64,000 bases of DNA from the NCBI RefSeq assembly GCF_030177935.1, contig NZ_CP089974.1, positions 806,001 to 870,000 on the forward strand. The letters run 5' to 3'. Of the stretch, positions 1 through 9,942 are shown piece by piece. Numbering within the stretch: position 1 is the first letter of the stretch; the number at the start of each line of letters is the position of its first letter. The notes beneath the pieces are model-generated. The model did no database searches, was not told the origin of the DNA, and saw nothing but the letters and a program-made list of their open reading frames with translations. Both the position numbers and the translations under genes were made by a program. This stretch comes from Moraxella haemolytica (GTDB lineage: Bacteria > Pseudomonadota > Gammaproteobacteria > Pseudomonadales > Moraxellaceae).

Positions 1-115
1 CCGTAACACGAGCGTGCATTAAGCCAAATTCGGACAGATAAGGACGCAAGGTATCGCATTTGGACGCATAGCGACCGTCTAGGGGGGATAGGGCGGTTAG
101 TTGATTGAGAGACAC
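1..115 (-). CDS. purB: Adenylosuccinate lyase, N-terminal part (cut by window edge)
   Basis: Only the first 38 codons are present; the gene continues off the left edge. The reading begins at a GTG (115-113) with an AAGGA-type ribosome binding site just upstream and contains the family's N-terminal signature, LTALSPLDGRYA, followed by LRPYLSEFGLMHARV. PurB cleaves SAICAR and adenylosuccinate to fumarate plus AICAR or AMP in purine synthesis. The signature is distinctive, but most of the protein, including the catalytic residues, is outside the window. No in-frame ATG was found upstream, so GTG is the best start. Confidence 0.85.
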   Translation of the reverse strand, partial: MSLNQLTALSPLDGRYASKCDTLRPYLSEFGLMHARVT

Positions 116-291
116 TTTTAAAATCCTTAAAAAAATGATGAGAATGATTAGATTGCAAATTTTGGATTATAACAAATTTTGTCGTTTTTAACCAGTTGCA
201 TTTTGATTGCAAGTCGTTGGGTATATGTAGATAATTGGTTTACTTGTGTAGGTGGCTAAATTTTTGTATAATGCTATGTCATAAATTGAAC

Positions 292-319
292 TTGACACAG
301 GGTAAATGATGCATATAAT
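292..319 (+). promoter_or_regulatory. Sigma70 promoter upstream of the methyltransferase pseudogene
   Basis: TTGACA (292-297) and TATAAT (314-319) are separated by 16 bases, and the -10 lies 54 bases before the ATG at 373. A near-consensus promoter suggests that the broken gene downstream was once strongly expressed or still is transcribed. Confidence 0.65.
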
Positions 320-372
320 CACAGCACACAGCATAGCCTAAGTTTTACCTGCACGCCTATTGGGGGTGTGCA

Positions 373-1473
373 ATGAGCAAACACATCTCTAAAGCCTTTT
401 TGGAAGCCAAAACAGGCGTCAAACAAGACCCTACACCCACCAAGCCTAAGCACACCACACAAAGCAAGCCCACCAAAGCTAAAAAAGCGACCGCCACAGA
501 CGGCGGTAACAGCACTCTACACGCCGCAAAGCGTGCCAAAAACGATGATTTTATACCTGCCTTGCCGACATAGAAAACGAACTACGCCATTATAAAGACC
601 ATTTTAAGGACAAAATCGTCTATTGTAATTGCGATGACCCCTACGAGAGCAATTTTTTGCAGTATTTTTTGTTAAATTTTAAACGCTTGGGGCTAAAAAA
701 ACTCATCACCACAGGCTATGCCACCAGTCCCATTGCAGGCACGCAGTTATCGTTATTTGAAGATAGTTACCCGCTTATCGTAAAGCCCACAAAATAGAAA
801 TCACGAGCATTGATGATTTAAATTTGACAGACAATCAAATCATTAAATTAAGCGACTTGCCCAAAAAACCCAAGGCATCAAAATCACCAGTCTTAATGAC
901 AGCAAAGCCAAAGACGGCACGGTATATTTGGGTGGGGATTTTAGAAGCAAAGAATGTAGCAAATTGCTATGCCAAGCCGATATTGTGGTTACCAATCCGC
1001 CATTTAGCTTGTTTCGTGAATATATCGCCCAGCTTATGGCGTATGATAAAAAATTTTTGGTAATCGGTAATCAAAACGCCATTACTTATAAAGAGATTTT
1101 TCCTCTTATTAAAGAAAATAAGCTGTGGTTGGGAAATCATTCGGTAAAAATATTTGTCGTACCAACTTTCATTCAAGCCAAAGACAATATTAAAAAAGGC
1201 GATGATGGTAAATATTACGCTAATTTTGGCAATGTGTGTTGGTTTACCAATTTAACCCACTCCAAACGCCAAGATTTACGGACATTTGGCGACAAAGATC
1301 GCCAAAAAGCCTATCAAGCCCAAAAGGGTATTTGCAAAATTTGCAATGAGTATTTTACGATTGATAAAATGGAAGCCGACCATATTATCCCTTGGGCAAA
1401 AGGGGGTAAAACCACTTTTGATAATTGCCAAATGCTATGCCAAAAATGCAATCGTACTAAGTCGGGGAAGTAA
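373..1473 (+). pseudogene. EcoRI-type adenine methyltransferase, frameshifted, joined to an HNH nuclease tail
   Basis: The pieces assemble into an EcoRI-family N6-adenine methyltransferase: YCNCDDPYESNF near the start, then GTQLS, GGDFRSKECSKLL and the catalytic NPPF motif in ADIVVTNPPFSLF, through WFTNL. The reading frame steps by one base three times, near 549-552 (T run), 770-772 (C run) and 863-871 (A/C run), each consistent with one lost base, so no intact product is made. From about 1270 the expected methyltransferase C-terminus is replaced by LRTFGDKDRQKAY and an HNH domain (CKICN, ADHIIPW, NCQMLC, CNRTKSGK) of the type found at the end of DUF262 proteins. An internal deletion fusing two restriction genes is the simplest explanation. 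Confidence 0.75.
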
Positions 1474-1506
1474 TTGTTATTAAAATACCATTAAAAAGAT
1501 GCTAAA

Positions 1507-1536
1507 AATAGCCATTGTATTTTTGTAATGGCTATT
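1507..1536. terminator. Perfect 10-bp inverted repeat between convergent genes
   Basis: AATAGCCATT (1507-1516) is repeated inverted at 1527-1536 around a 10-base T-rich loop. It sits between the 3' ends of the pseudogene and mnmA. A long T tail is lacking on either side, so it is only a probable bidirectional terminator. Confidence 0.45.
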
Positions 1537-1588
1537 GGTGTAGGCAGTCTTTTATTTTAGTTTTGTTTAAACCAAATACAAACTAAAT

Positions 1589-2704
1589 CTAAACCAAACA
1601 CGGTGCATCACACCAATCAATCACGCCCCCACCTAAGCAAACATCGCCATCATACAAAACCACCGACTGCCCAAGCGTAACGGCTCGTTGTGGCTCATCA
1701 AACACCACTTTGAGCGTATCGTCTTGAATAAACACGGTGCAGGCTTGGTCGGGCTGACGATAGCGAGTTTTGGCGGTAAGTTTTGAGCCGTCTTTGGGTG
1801 GACTGATGACCCAATCTAGTTTTGTGGCGGTCAAAGTGGTTGAGTGTAGTAGGGGGTGATTATGCCCTTGACCGACAATCAAGCGATTGTTCTTTAGGTC
1901 TTTTTGCAGTACAAACCAAGGCTCATCAGGACGACCAGAGACACCCCCAATGCCAATACCTCCTCGCTGACCAATGGTGTAATACATCAACCCATCGTGT
2001 GTGCCAAGTGTTATGCCATCGTCACTGATGATTTCTCCTTTTTGGGCAGGCAGATAGGTCTGTAAAAAATCCTTGAATTTTCGTTCGCCAATAAAGCAGA
2101 TGCCTGTACTGTCTTTTTTCTTGGCGGTTGCTAGGTTGTATTTTTCGGCAATCGCTCGCACTTGTGGCTTTTCTAATTCACCGACTGGAAATAAGGTTTT
2201 GGCGATTTTGTCGCCACCGACCGCATACAAAAAATAGCTTTGATCTTTGTTGCCATCAAGTCCACGCAGTAGCTGTGCTTTATTGTCCATGATTTGTGAA
2301 CGGCGAACATAATGCCCTGTAGCAATATAGTCTGCACCCAGTGTTAAAGCGTAGTCTAAGAACGCTTTGAATTTGACTTCTTTGTTGCACAAGATATCAG
2401 GATTGGGCGTGCGACCTGCTCGATACTCCTCCAAAAAATGCTCAAAAACATTATCCCAATATTCTGCCGAAAAATTGGCAGTATGCAATGGTATGCCTAG
2501 CTTATCTGCCACCGCTTGGGCATCTGCCAAATCAGTCAAGGCAGTGCAATATTCTGTACCATCGTCTTCTTCCCAGTTTTTCATAAAAAGCCCCTCTACT
2601 TGATAGCCTTGTTCAAGTAGTAGGGCGGCTGATGCTGAGCTGTCCACACCGCCTGACATTCCGACGATGACTTTTTGGGTGGTGTTTGGCTTTGTTATCA
2701 TCAT
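1589..2704 (-). CDS. mnmA: tRNA-uridine 2-sulfurtransferase MnmA
   Basis: This enzyme uses ATP and a persulfide relay to thiolate U34 of Lys, Glu and Gln tRNAs. The 371-residue product has the usual family length. The PP-loop ATP-binding motif SGGVDSS begins at residue 17. The two catalytic cysteines are C106 in [10 protein letters not shown] and a second in [12 protein letters not shown] near residue 200. The C-terminal beta-barrel region includes [20 protein letters not shown] and ends in the usual CLGGGVI stretch. Two adjacent ATGs could start the gene. It is divergent from ispF with 62 bases between. Confidence 0.95.
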   Translation of the reverse strand: MMITKPNTTQKVIVGMSGGVDSSASAALLLEQGYQVEGLFMKNWEEDDGTEYCTALTDLADAQAVADKLGIPLHTANFSAEYWDNVFEHFLEEYRAGRTPNPDILCNKEVKFKAFLDYALTLGADYIATGHYVRRSQIMDNKAQLLRGLDGNKDQSYFLYAVGGDKIAKTLFPVGELEKPQVRAIAEKYNLATAKKKDSTGICFIGERKFKDFLQTYLPAQKGEIISDDGITLGTHDGLMYYTIGQRGGIGIGGVSGRPDEPWFVLQKDLKNNRLIVGQGHNHPLLHSTTLTATKLDWVISPPKDGSKLTAKTRYRQPDQACTVFIQDDTLKVVFDEPQRAVTLGQSVVLYDGDVCLGGGVIDWCDAPCLV

Positions 2705-2723
2705 GTATTAACCATAAAATTTT

Positions 2724-2760
2724 GCTATAATATTAGGGTATTTTAACAAATTATAGGAGA
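2724..2760 (+). promoter_or_regulatory. Extended -10 promoter and ribosome binding site of ispF
   Basis: TG-C-TATAAT (2723-2731) is an extended -10 with no good -35. AGGAGA (2755-2760) lies six bases before the ispF ATG and fixes that start. Confidence 0.55.
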
Positions 2761-2766
2761 AAAACA

Positions 2767-3246
2767 ATGATAAAAATCGGTCAAGGACTAGATGTTCATG
2801 CTTTTACAGATGGTGAGTTTGTTACGCTTGGTGGTATCAAAATTCCTCATACGCACGGTATTAAAGCCCATTCGGACGGTGATGTCCTGCTTCACGCTCT
2901 CATGGATGCGATGCTTGGGGCGTTGGCTTTAGGAGATATCGGTATGCATTTTCCTGATACAGATGACCGCTTTTGTGGGGTGGATAGCAAGGTGTTATTA
3001 AAAGAGGTTCATAAAAAAGTAACCGAAAAAGGCTACAGTCTGATCAATGCTGATATGACAGTGATTTGTGAACTGCCCAAACTTTCCCCACATAACAAAG
3101 CGATGCGTCAGTGCATTGCTGATATTTTAAAAGTAGAAGAGGACTGCATTAGCATTAAAGCCACCACCAATGAAAAGATGGGCTATCTGGGGCGAGGCGA
3201 GGGGATTTTTGCAAGTTGTGTGGTGCTATTGCAAAAGATGGGGTAG
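2767..3246 (+). CDS. ispF: 2-C-methyl-D-erythritol 2,4-cyclodiphosphate synthase
   Basis: IspF forms the cyclic diphosphate in the MEP isoprenoid pathway. The 159-residue product matches the family length. The zinc ligands are visible as D9 and H11 in GLDVHAF and H43 in DVLLHAL. GDIGMHFPDTD and the C-terminal KATTNEKMGYLGRGEG signature are also present. In many genomes ispF follows ispD; here it stands alone and is divergent from mnmA. Confidence 0.96.
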   Translation: MIKIGQGLDVHAFTDGEFVTLGGIKIPHTHGIKAHSDGDVLLHALMDAMLGALALGDIGMHFPDTDDRFCGVDSKVLLKEVHKKVTEKGYSLINADMTVICELPKLSPHNKAMRQCIADILKVEEDCISIKATTNEKMGYLGRGEGIFASCVVLLQKMG

Positions 3247-3398
3247 TTGTTTTAATCATGGGATTTGATGGCACGGAGGCGTTTGGGTAGTAACTTTTAA
3301 AGGTGTGGTTTTTATCGTTGGTTTTGGTGTTAAAATGACTAGGGTGCTTTTTAAGGTTACTTGCTAATTTTTTATTATTAATTTCTGACAGGAGATTT

Positions 3399-3974
3399 AT
3401 GTTGGATAAAAATACCGCTCTTTTATTGATTGATTTGCAATTAGGATTTGATGACCATGTCTATTGGGGTGGCAATAGAAACAACCCAAATTGTGAGCAA
3501 GTTTGTTTTGATTTATTGGCAAAGTGGCGTGCGTATCAGATGCCCATTTTTCATATTCAGCACAATTCTACTGAACCAAACTCACCTTTAAGACCCAACC
3601 AGATTGGCAACGACTTTAAGCCCCTAACCGCCCCAATGGGTGATGAAGTGGTTATTGGCAAAACGGTTAATTCTGCCTTTATTGGCACAAATTTAGAACA
3701 GCAACTAAAAAGTCGTGCGATAACCAACCTTGTCATTATTGGCTTAACCACCAATCATTGTATTTCTACCACCACACGAATGGCAGGAAATCTGGGCTTT
3801 CATGTGATTGTGGTGGCAGATGCTACAGCGACTTTTGACCGTCTGGGCTTTGATGGTAAGCACTATGATAGTGAGCTTGTGCATCAAATTAGCCTTGCAA
3901 ACCTACATAATGAATTTGCAACTGTGTTAATGAGCGATGTGCTTTTGGCGGATAAATTTTGGCAGAGTACTTGA
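3399..3974 (+). CDS. Isochorismatase-family cysteine hydrolase
   Basis: The 191-residue protein has the full catalytic triad of the family: D12 in LLIDLQ, K88 in VIGKTVNSAF and C121 in TTNHCISTT, the last in the usual GLTTNHC context. Such enzymes hydrolyse nicotinamide, carbamoyl or similar amide substrates; the substrate here cannot be told from sequence. An AGGAG ribosome binding site precedes the ATG. The gene stands between ispF and grxD with gaps of 152 and 66 bases and does not look operonic. Confidence 0.85.
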   Translation: MLDKNTALLLIDLQLGFDDHVYWGGNRNNPNCEQVCFDLLAKWRAYQMPIFHIQHNSTEPNSPLRPNQIGNDFKPLTAPMGDEVVIGKTVNSAFIGTNLEQQLKSRAITNLVIIGLTTNHCISTTTRMAGNLGFHVIVVADATATFDRLGFDGKHYDSELVHQISLANLHNEFATVLMSDVLLADKFWQST

Positions 3975-4040
3975 AATCTGCCAAACCGCCACCAATGTAT
4001 GATACAATGCAGGTAAATTCAGTTTCATTTTGGAGTAATC

Positions 4041-4376
4041 ATGACCGACATCAACCCTCAAATCAAAGAGCTGATTGAAAACCAAATCAAAGACCATAGT
4101 GTGCTTTTGTATATGAAAGGCACACCACAATTTCCACAGTGTGGATTTTCTGCCCGTGCGGTGGAGGTATTAAGCCAAATCGGTCGTCCTTTTGCCTTTG
4201 TTAATATCCTAGAAAACCCTGAAATTCGCACTACTTTGCCCATCATCGCTAATTGGCCTACTTTTCCACAGCTATGGGTTAATGGCGAGCTCATTGGTGG
4301 TAGCGATATCATTTTACAAATGTATCAAGCAGGCGAGTTAAAGCCACTGATTGAAGAGCATAGCCCTGAAGTGTGA
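4041..4376 (+). CDS. grxD: Monothiol glutaredoxin, Grx4 type
   Basis: The protein has 111 residues and carries the monothiol CGFS active site (C34-S37) preceded by LYMKGTPQFPQ, then WPTFPQLWVNGELIGGSDI, the glutathione-binding half. Grx4 proteins bind and transfer [2Fe-2S] clusters, often with BolA. A strong terminator follows at 4389-4420, so grxD is probably monocistronic. Confidence 0.95.
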   Translation: MTDINPQIKELIENQIKDHSVLLYMKGTPQFPQCGFSARAVEVLSQIGRPFAFVNILENPEIRTTLPIIANWPTFPQLWVNGELIGGSDIILQMYQAGELKPLIEEHSPEV

Positions 4377-4388
4377 TTAAAAGATATC

Positions 4389-4420
4389 AAAGGTTTTTGT
4401 CGCTAGCAAAAGCCTTTTTT
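4389..4420 (+). terminator. Intrinsic terminator of grxD
   Basis: An 11-bp stem (4389-4399 with 4407-4417, one G-U pair) with a 7-base loop is followed by a run of six T. Confidence 0.85.
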
Positions 4421-4529
4421 ATTGATTGACTGTATCAATTAACTGTATTAAGCTGTTGATAACCTTGGGATAATTGTCAAAAAATCATTGCTAAAGTAGT
4501 GAATTGTTGGTCTTGATGAGTAAAAAATA

Positions 4530-4853
4530 ATGCAAAAAATCAAACAGATTTCTGAAGAAATTTTAACTTTGTGTGAAAATGCGAACACTGCTTTAAAAGC
4601 GATTCATTTGATTGTTCAGCATGGTAGTGCAAGTGAATTGGCTTGGCAGACGGTGTATAATCGTGTGATGGCGGATAATGATGTTGATGGGGCGTATTAT
4701 TTGGCAAATTTTACTCAAAAGATTGATGATTTGCCATTTGATGGGTTGCCACTGATTGAGATGGTGATGAATGGTGATGACAAGAACATGAAATTATCAC
4801 TGATTGATAAAATGCCCAAACAAATACAGCAGGAGTATTTGAGCAGGGTTTAG
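4530..4853 (+). CDS. Hypothetical protein, 107 residues
   Basis: I do not recognise a family. The product is acidic and probably mostly helical (ISEEILTLCENANTALKAIHLIVQHG at the start, then repeated D-rich turns) with no signal peptide or membrane segment. The ATG is preceded by a weak GATGAG ribosome binding site. It is codirectional with grxD but separated from it by a terminator and 153 bases, and converges on rnd. Confidence 0.6.
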   Translation: MQKIKQISEEILTLCENANTALKAIHLIVQHGSASELAWQTVYNRVMADNDVDGAYYLANFTQKIDDLPFDGLPLIEMVMNGDDKNMKLSLIDKMPKQIQQEYLSRV

Positions 4854-4924
4854 TTATCCTTTTTATTATTCATTCTTTGTCATTTTTTCATGCAGGTTAT
4901 ATCCATCTCAACATGACGGTCAAT

Positions 4925-6163
4925 CTAAGGTTGAGATTTTATACCAAGTCCTGTGGTGATTTGGGCTTTATAAGTCTTTAATAAAGGCAAAACGGTATCA
5001 ATTATCCAATCTTTGCGATAGCCTTGTAAGCCTAATGGTAGATGTTCGGCATTTAAGTCATGTGCCACCATCAGTAATAACTCGCTAATCCACCGTCCAC
5101 GCAAAAGCAGATTTTCTGGAATGTGATGTGTGTGGCTGTAATCAGTGATGGCTTGATCAAGAGATTTCTTAAAGATTTTTTCCTTACTACGATAAACAGG
5201 TGGTGGTAGAGGTGGTAGTGTTTTTTGTGGTTGAGATTTTACGGTACGAATGATGTGGATAATCTCATCGCCATACTTACGCAATGCATGGCGATTGATG
5301 GTGGTTTGTGCCAGTTGCTTGATACTTTCTGGTAGCGTTTCAATGATTTCACGCATTGCTTGTTTGCTAATAATGAAAGTTCTTGGCTCGTTAATGTTGC
5401 GAGCCAGCGATTCACGCCATGCCACTAAAGATTGTAGCACACCTATTTGAGTGCGGTTGTATTCAGGAGAGCTAAATTCTAGATACAGCATCTCATCGCT
5501 GATATGGGCGGTATCATGTAGTTCTTTGGCATAAACATTGCTGTCTTCAATGACATGACCAAGTAATTGATTTTCATCAAGTTTTTGTTTGACGCTTTGA
5601 TAAAGTGTCAACAGATAACGCACATCATTGGCGGCATAGCTTTCTTGTTCTTGACTTAGTGGTCGTACCAGCCAATTAGATTGGCTCTCGCCTTTGTCAA
5701 TCTCAATGCCAAGAATTTCAGCGACAGACTGGCTGTAGCCTGCTTGTAATTTGCCTGTCAAATAAGCAACGCCAATCTGCACATCAAAGATATTGGTTAG
5801 AGGGGCGTTTTTTGCCAATAGATAAAAAATACCCAAATCTTCACCGCAAGCATACCAAACCATCGTCGGTACTTCTATCAAGGCTTGCCAAAATTCAGTT
5901 AAATCCAATCTAGGTGCGTCAACCAAATAGATGCCACGCCCAGTATTGACCTGTACGAGTGCTAAAATGGGGTAATAGGTGGTGCGTTTGATGAATTCGG
6001 TGTCTAAGGCGACCACATCCACCTCATCGATTTCATCAATCAATGCGTAAAGCTCATCTTCGTTGTGTACCCATGAGACGGGCAGGTTATGATTTTGATC
6101 TTTTATATGATCAGCACGAAAAAAGCCAAAGCGTGTGTCGCTATTTGAGGGTGTTGTAGTCAT
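4925..6163 (-). CDS. rnd: Ribonuclease D
   Basis: RNase D is a 3'-to-5' exonuclease trimming tRNA and other small RNA 3' ends. The 412-residue product has the DEDD exonuclease signature, starting with VALDTEFIKRTTYYP near residue 52 and completed by SYAANDVRYLLTLY near 175, then an HRDC domain around LQSLVAWRESLARNINEPRTFIIS. Five bases separate its start from the end of recR, so rnd is likely the last gene of a ybaB-recR-rnd operon. Confidence 0.93.
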   Translation of the reverse strand: MTTTPSNSDTRFGFFRADHIKDQNHNLPVSWVHNEDELYALIDEIDEVDVVALDTEFIKRTTYYPILALVQVNTGRGIYLVDAPRLDLTEFWQALIEVPTMVWYACGEDLGIFYLLAKNAPLTNIFDVQIGVAYLTGKLQAGYSQSVAEILGIEIDKGESQSNWLVRPLSQEQESYAANDVRYLLTLYQSVKQKLDENQLLGHVIEDSNVYAKELHDTAHISDEMLYLEFSSPEYNRTQIGVLQSLVAWRESLARNINEPRTFIISKQAMREIIETLPESIKQLAQTTINRHALRKYGDEIIHIIRTVKSQPQKTLPPLPPPVYRSKEKIFKKSLDQAITDYSHTHHIPENLLLRGRWISELLLMVAHDLNAEHLPLGLQGYRKDWIIDTVLPLLKTYKAQITTGLGIKSQP

Positions 6164-6168
6164 GTTTT

Positions 6169-6762
6169 TTAGATAAAAGCACGGTTTTGTAGAGCTTGAT
6201 GCAAGGTTAAGCTATCCACATATTCTAGTTCACCACCCATTGGAATGCCTTGTGCCAGTCGGGTGATTGTTTCAACATGGGGGCGAGTGGCATCGGTGAT
6301 AAAAAAGGCGGTGGTTTGTCCTTCTACTGTGGCTCCGGTCGCCAAAATTAACTCTTTGATGGGTTCTTGTTTTAGGCGGAAAATAAGCTGGTCAATGTTT
6401 AGATCATCAGCGTTAATACCGTCAATTGGCGATAAATGACCACCCAATACAAAATATTTGCCACGATAAGCACCGCTTTGTTCAATTGCCACCACATCAG
6501 CAGCACTTTCTACGACGCACAACAGACCATCATCACGGCGTACATCGCTACAGATGGGGCATATCTCTTCATCGCTGTAAGAGTGGCATTGGCGACACTC
6601 GATAATCTCATTCATGGCGACACCTAAGGCTTGTGATAAACTAATGCCTTGCAAGCGTTTTTTGGATAGCAGATGTAGAGCCATGCGTTGAGCGGTCTTT
6701 TGTCCAACACCGGGCAAATGTTGTAGCTCTTTGATAAGATGGTCAAATTTTGGGGTTAGCAT
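6169..6762 (-). CDS. recR: Recombination mediator RecR
   Basis: RecR works with RecO and RecF to load RecA at gaps. The sequence shows the N-terminal helix-hairpin-helix ([17 protein letters not shown]), the four zinc cysteines C56, C59, C68 and C71 ([16 protein letters not shown]), and a Toprim domain beginning [19 protein letters not shown] chose the ATG at 6762; a TTG at 6768 would add two residues and start right against the ybaB stop. Coupling with ybaB is the usual arrangement. Confidence 0.95.
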   Translation of the reverse strand: MLTPKFDHLIKELQHLPGVGQKTAQRMALHLLSKKRLQGISLSQALGVAMNEIIECRQCHSYSDEEICPICSDVRRDDGLLCVVESAADVVAIEQSGAYRGKYFVLGGHLSPIDGINADDLNIDQLIFRLKQEPIKELILATGATVEGQTTAFFITDATRPHVETITRLAQGIPMGGELEYVDSLTLHQALQNRAFI

Positions 6763-6768
6763 GATCAA

Positions 6769-7101
6769 TTAGCCAAACAGACCTTGCATGCCCTTAGGTA
6801 AACCCATGCCAGTAGTTGCACTTGCCATGACCTCTTCAGACAGCTCATCGGCTTGGCGAACGGCATCATTAATGGCAGCTGCTACCAAATCTTCAATCAT
6901 GTCAGGATCATCGTCCATAAGACTTGGGTCAAGACTGATGCGTTTGACCACATGGCGACCTGTCATGGTAACTTTTACCAAGCCATTACCTGATTCGCTA
7001 TGTACTTCTTTGGTAGCAAGGCTAGCTTTGGCAGCTTCAACATTCTTTTCTACCTGCTTTTGCATGGCTTGGGCTTGTTGCATGAGTGCTTGAATGTTCA
7101 T
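6769..7101 (-). CDS. ybaB: YbaB/EbfC-family nucleoid-associated protein
   Basis: The product is a small DNA-binding dimer of 110 residues with the family pattern: N-terminal [18 protein letters not shown] helix, then [22 protein letters not shown], then [18 protein letters not shown] and a glycine-methionine-rich tail. It is followed directly by recR, a widely conserved pair. Confidence 0.95.
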   Translation of the reverse strand: MNIQALMQQAQAMQKQVEKNVEAAKASLATKEVHSESGNGLVKVTMTGRHVVKRISLDPSLMDDDPDMIEDLVAAAINDAVRQADELSEEVMASATTGMGLPKGMQGLFG

Positions 7102-7251
7102 GATATTTTCCTAATTAAAATTTTATGATAAGTGATGTCAGTAAATTTTAAAAAATTTATCCATCAATCGTGTTTTTATTGATGAAATTATAGCATATCT
7201 TTAGGGAAAAATCTAAATGGTATATAAAGCTAGCTTGGATTGGTAACCATG

Positions 7252-9528
7252 TTAGATTTTGCAAGTACCAGAGGTACAGCCATCATCAATGTCGCCTTGA
7301 CTGTCGTCAGCACCATCACGAGTATTATGATAATACAGTGTCTTAACGCCAAATTTATAAGCGGTTAGCAAATCTTGAATCAACACCTTCATGGGGACTT
7401 TATTGCCTTCAAATTTTGATGGGTCATAATTGGTGTTGGCGGAGATGGACTGATCGATGAATTTTTGCATGATACCTACAAGGCGTAGATAGCCATTGTT
7501 ATCAGGCATCTGCCAAAGCAACTCGTACTGTTTGGCAAGTTTTTCAATATCAGGCACAACCTGTTTTAAAATACCGTCTTTAGACTGTTTAACAGATACC
7601 AATCCACGAGGAGGCTCAATACCATTAGTGGCATTAGCGATTTGGGAGCTGGTTTCAGATGGCATAAGGGCACTGAGTGTTGAATTACGCAGTCCGTATG
7701 TTTTGATGTCGGCACGCAAAGATTCCCAGTCAAATTGCAACGGTTCTGGACAGATGCTGTTCAAGTCGGCTTTATAGGTATCTATCGGCAAGATGCCCTT
7801 ACTATAAGTCGTCTGATCAAACCAAGGGCAGGCACCTTGTTCTTTAGCGAGCTTGTTAGATGCCTTTAATAGATAATATTGCAATGCTTCAAAGGTGCGG
7901 TGAGTCAAGGATAATGCTGCAACATCTGAATAGCGAGTGCCATTTTTGGTGAGATAATAGGCGTAGTTAATTACGCCAACACCAAGTGTACGGCGGTTTA
8001 GACTGCCTTTTTTGGCGGCGGCAACAGGATAGTCTTGATAGTCAAGCAAAGCATCAAGAGCACGCACAATCAGCTCGGCCGGCTCTTCAATATCTGAGAT
8101 TTCATTAATTTTGCCTAGATTAATGGCTGATAAAGTGCATAGGGCAATCTCGCCATTTTCATCATTGATATTATCAAGAGGCTTGGTCGGTAGGGCAATC
8201 TCCATGCACAGGTTAGACTGGCGAATCGGTGCAATGCTTGGGTCAAACGGGCTGTGTGTATTGCAGTGGTCAACATTTTGAATATAGATACGACCTGTAC
8301 TGGCACGCTCTTGTAGCATAAGGCTAAATAGCTCTCGTGCGGAGATGGTGCGTTTTCTGACATTGTCATCTGCCTCATATTGCGTGTACAAGCGTTCAAA
8401 TTCTGCTTGATTGGCAAAGAAAGCTTCATATAGACCAGGTACATCTGATGGCGAAAACAGCGTGATGTTTTTATTTTGGATTAGGCGAGCGTACAGCGTT
8501 TTGTTTATTTGTACACCATAGTCCATATGGCGGACACGGTTATCCTCAACGCCACGGTTGTTTTTTAGGACGAGTAGGTTTTCTATCTCTAGGTGCCACA
8601 TTGGGTAAAATAAAGTTGCTGCACCGCCACGAACGCCACCTTGTGAGCAGGATTTGACCGCAGCTTGGAACATCTTGAAAAATGGAATACAGCCAGTATG
8701 TTGGGCTTCACCGCCACGAATGGGTGAGCCTAAGGCACGGATTGCTCCTGCATTAATTCCGATGCCTGCACGCTGTGAGACATAACGGACGATGGCAGAA
8801 GTGGTGGCGTTGATGCTGTCTAGGTTGTCTGCACATTCAATCAGCACGCATGAGCTAAATTGGCGTGTTGGTGTGCGAACGCCTGCCATGATAGGGGTTG
8901 GCAATGAAATATAAAAATTAGAAGTGGCATCATAAAAACGCTTGACATAGTCAAGTCGCTCGCTCTTATCATAACCTGCAAACAAGCACATACCTACGAG
9001 CATATATAGGAATTGTGGGCTTTCATAGACTTGCTTGGTAACTCGGTCTTGTACCAGATATTTACCCATCATTTGCTCAACTGCCGCATAAGCAAGGTTC
9101 ATGTCTCGGTCATGGTCAATGTAGCTACCAAGTTTGTCAAATTCATCTTTGGAGTAGTCTGCCAAAATGTGCTTATCGTATTTACCGCTATTGGTTAGTT
9201 TGACAACATGGTCGTATAGGTGTGGTGGCTGGTACTGACCATAGGCAATCTTACGCAGATGAAAAGTGGCTAAGCGTGCTGCTAGATACTGATAATTAGG
9301 CGTTTCTGCTGAGATTAGGTCGGCCGCTGCTTTGATGATGGTTTCGTGAATATCTTTGGTACGAATGCCATCATAGAACTGGATATGAGATTTTAGTTCA
9401 ACTTGTGAAACCGAAACATTGCTTAGACCTTCGGCTGCCCAAGTGATGACTTTGTGGATTTTTTCTAAATCAATGGGCTCTAATCGTCCATCTCGTTTCG
9501 TAACTTTAATTTTATCGATGTGTACCAT
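7252..9528 (-). CDS. nrdA: Ribonucleoside-diphosphate reductase, class Ia alpha subunit
   Basis: NrdA reduces ribonucleoside diphosphates with a radical supplied by NrdB. The ATP-cone (VTKRDGRLEPIDLEKIHKV) is at the N-terminus. FSSCVLIE and IALCTLSAIN carry the redox-active cysteine pair; SNLCMEIALP carries the catalytic radical C and E; and LMPSETSSQI binds substrate. The C-terminal CTSGTCKI matches the thioredoxin-facing cysteine pair of E. coli NrdA. I place the start at the ATG at 9528 (MVHIDKIKVTKRDG), with GGAA eight bases upstream; ATG 9534 or a TTG at 9573 would lengthen it. nrdB is not next to it in this window. Confidence 0.94.
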   Translation of the reverse strand: MVHIDKIKVTKRDGRLEPIDLEKIHKVITWAAEGLSNVSVSQVELKSHIQFYDGIRTKDIHETIIKAAADLISAETPNYQYLAARLATFHLRKIAYGQYQPPHLYDHVVKLTNSGKYDKHILADYSKDEFDKLGSYIDHDRDMNLAYAAVEQMMGKYLVQDRVTKQVYESPQFLYMLVGMCLFAGYDKSERLDYVKRFYDATSNFYISLPTPIMAGVRTPTRQFSSCVLIECADNLDSINATTSAIVRYVSQRAGIGINAGAIRALGSPIRGGEAQHTGCIPFFKMFQAAVKSCSQGGVRGGAATLFYPMWHLEIENLLVLKNNRGVEDNRVRHMDYGVQINKTLYARLIQNKNITLFSPSDVPGLYEAFFANQAEFERLYTQYEADDNVRKRTISARELFSLMLQERASTGRIYIQNVDHCNTHSPFDPSIAPIRQSNLCMEIALPTKPLDNINDENGEIALCTLSAINLGKINEISDIEEPAELIVRALDALLDYQDYPVAAAKKGSLNRRTLGVGVINYAYYLTKNGTRYSDVAALSLTHRTFEALQYYLLKASNKLAKEQGACPWFDQTTYSKGILPIDTYKADLNSICPEPLQFDWESLRADIKTYGLRNSTLSALMPSETSSQIANATNGIEPPRGLVSVKQSKDGILKQVVPDIEKLAKQYELLWQMPDNNGYLRLVGIMQKFIDQSISANTNYDPSKFEGNKVPMKVLIQDLLTAYKFGVKTLYYHNTRDGADDSQGDIDDGCTSGTCKI

Positions 9529-9942
9529 GGGCATGTTCCATATTTTATTAAAAGTTGCGGAAAAAAACTGCAATCAAAGATTTAATGCCATCATGACCAT
9601 GCTGTTAAAAAGTATTGCTTTTCAAGCAGTTAAAGGCATAAAAATGGCGGTTTTGTTGATGAGGGGGTTAAGCTGTCATCACTACATCTAGGCGTATATC
9701 TTTTAATGTGGCACAATATATCCTAAAAAAAATAAAAATGCTAGCTTGTTTTTTTTTTGATTTTATGAATGACTTGGAGGAAAAATTTATGATGGTTCTG
9801 TATGCTAAATCTGATAAGGGGTGCAGATTTGTCAATAGGCTAAAAATTTTTTTTATTTTAAATTTTAAAATATTATATTAATTTTGATTGGTTTTATAAA
9901 ATAATACGCACCACTGGGATGCGTATTATTTAGGCTGTTAGG
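9529..9942. other. Intergenic region upstream of nrdA
   Basis: About 410 bases hold the nrdA promoter region and the putA terminator. GCACAATATATCCTA near 9709-9723 vaguely resembles half of an NrdR box, but I cannot confirm a second box at the expected distance. From 9720 to 9900 the sequence is very AT-rich and I see no gene. Confidence 0.35.
9900..9931 (-). terminator. Intrinsic terminator of putA
   Basis: An 11-bp perfect stem (9900-9910 with 9920-9930) with a 9-base loop lies 12 bases beyond the putA stop and is followed on the minus strand by TTATTTTATAAAA. Confidence 0.85.

Noticed and set aside
1286-1483. Plus-strand ORF of 65 codons inside the HNH region
   Set aside because: It lies in another frame than the clear HNH motifs and has no family features.
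9419-9691. Plus-strand ORF opposite the nrdA start
   Set aside because: Mostly antisense to nrdA; no ribosome binding site and no recognisable domain.
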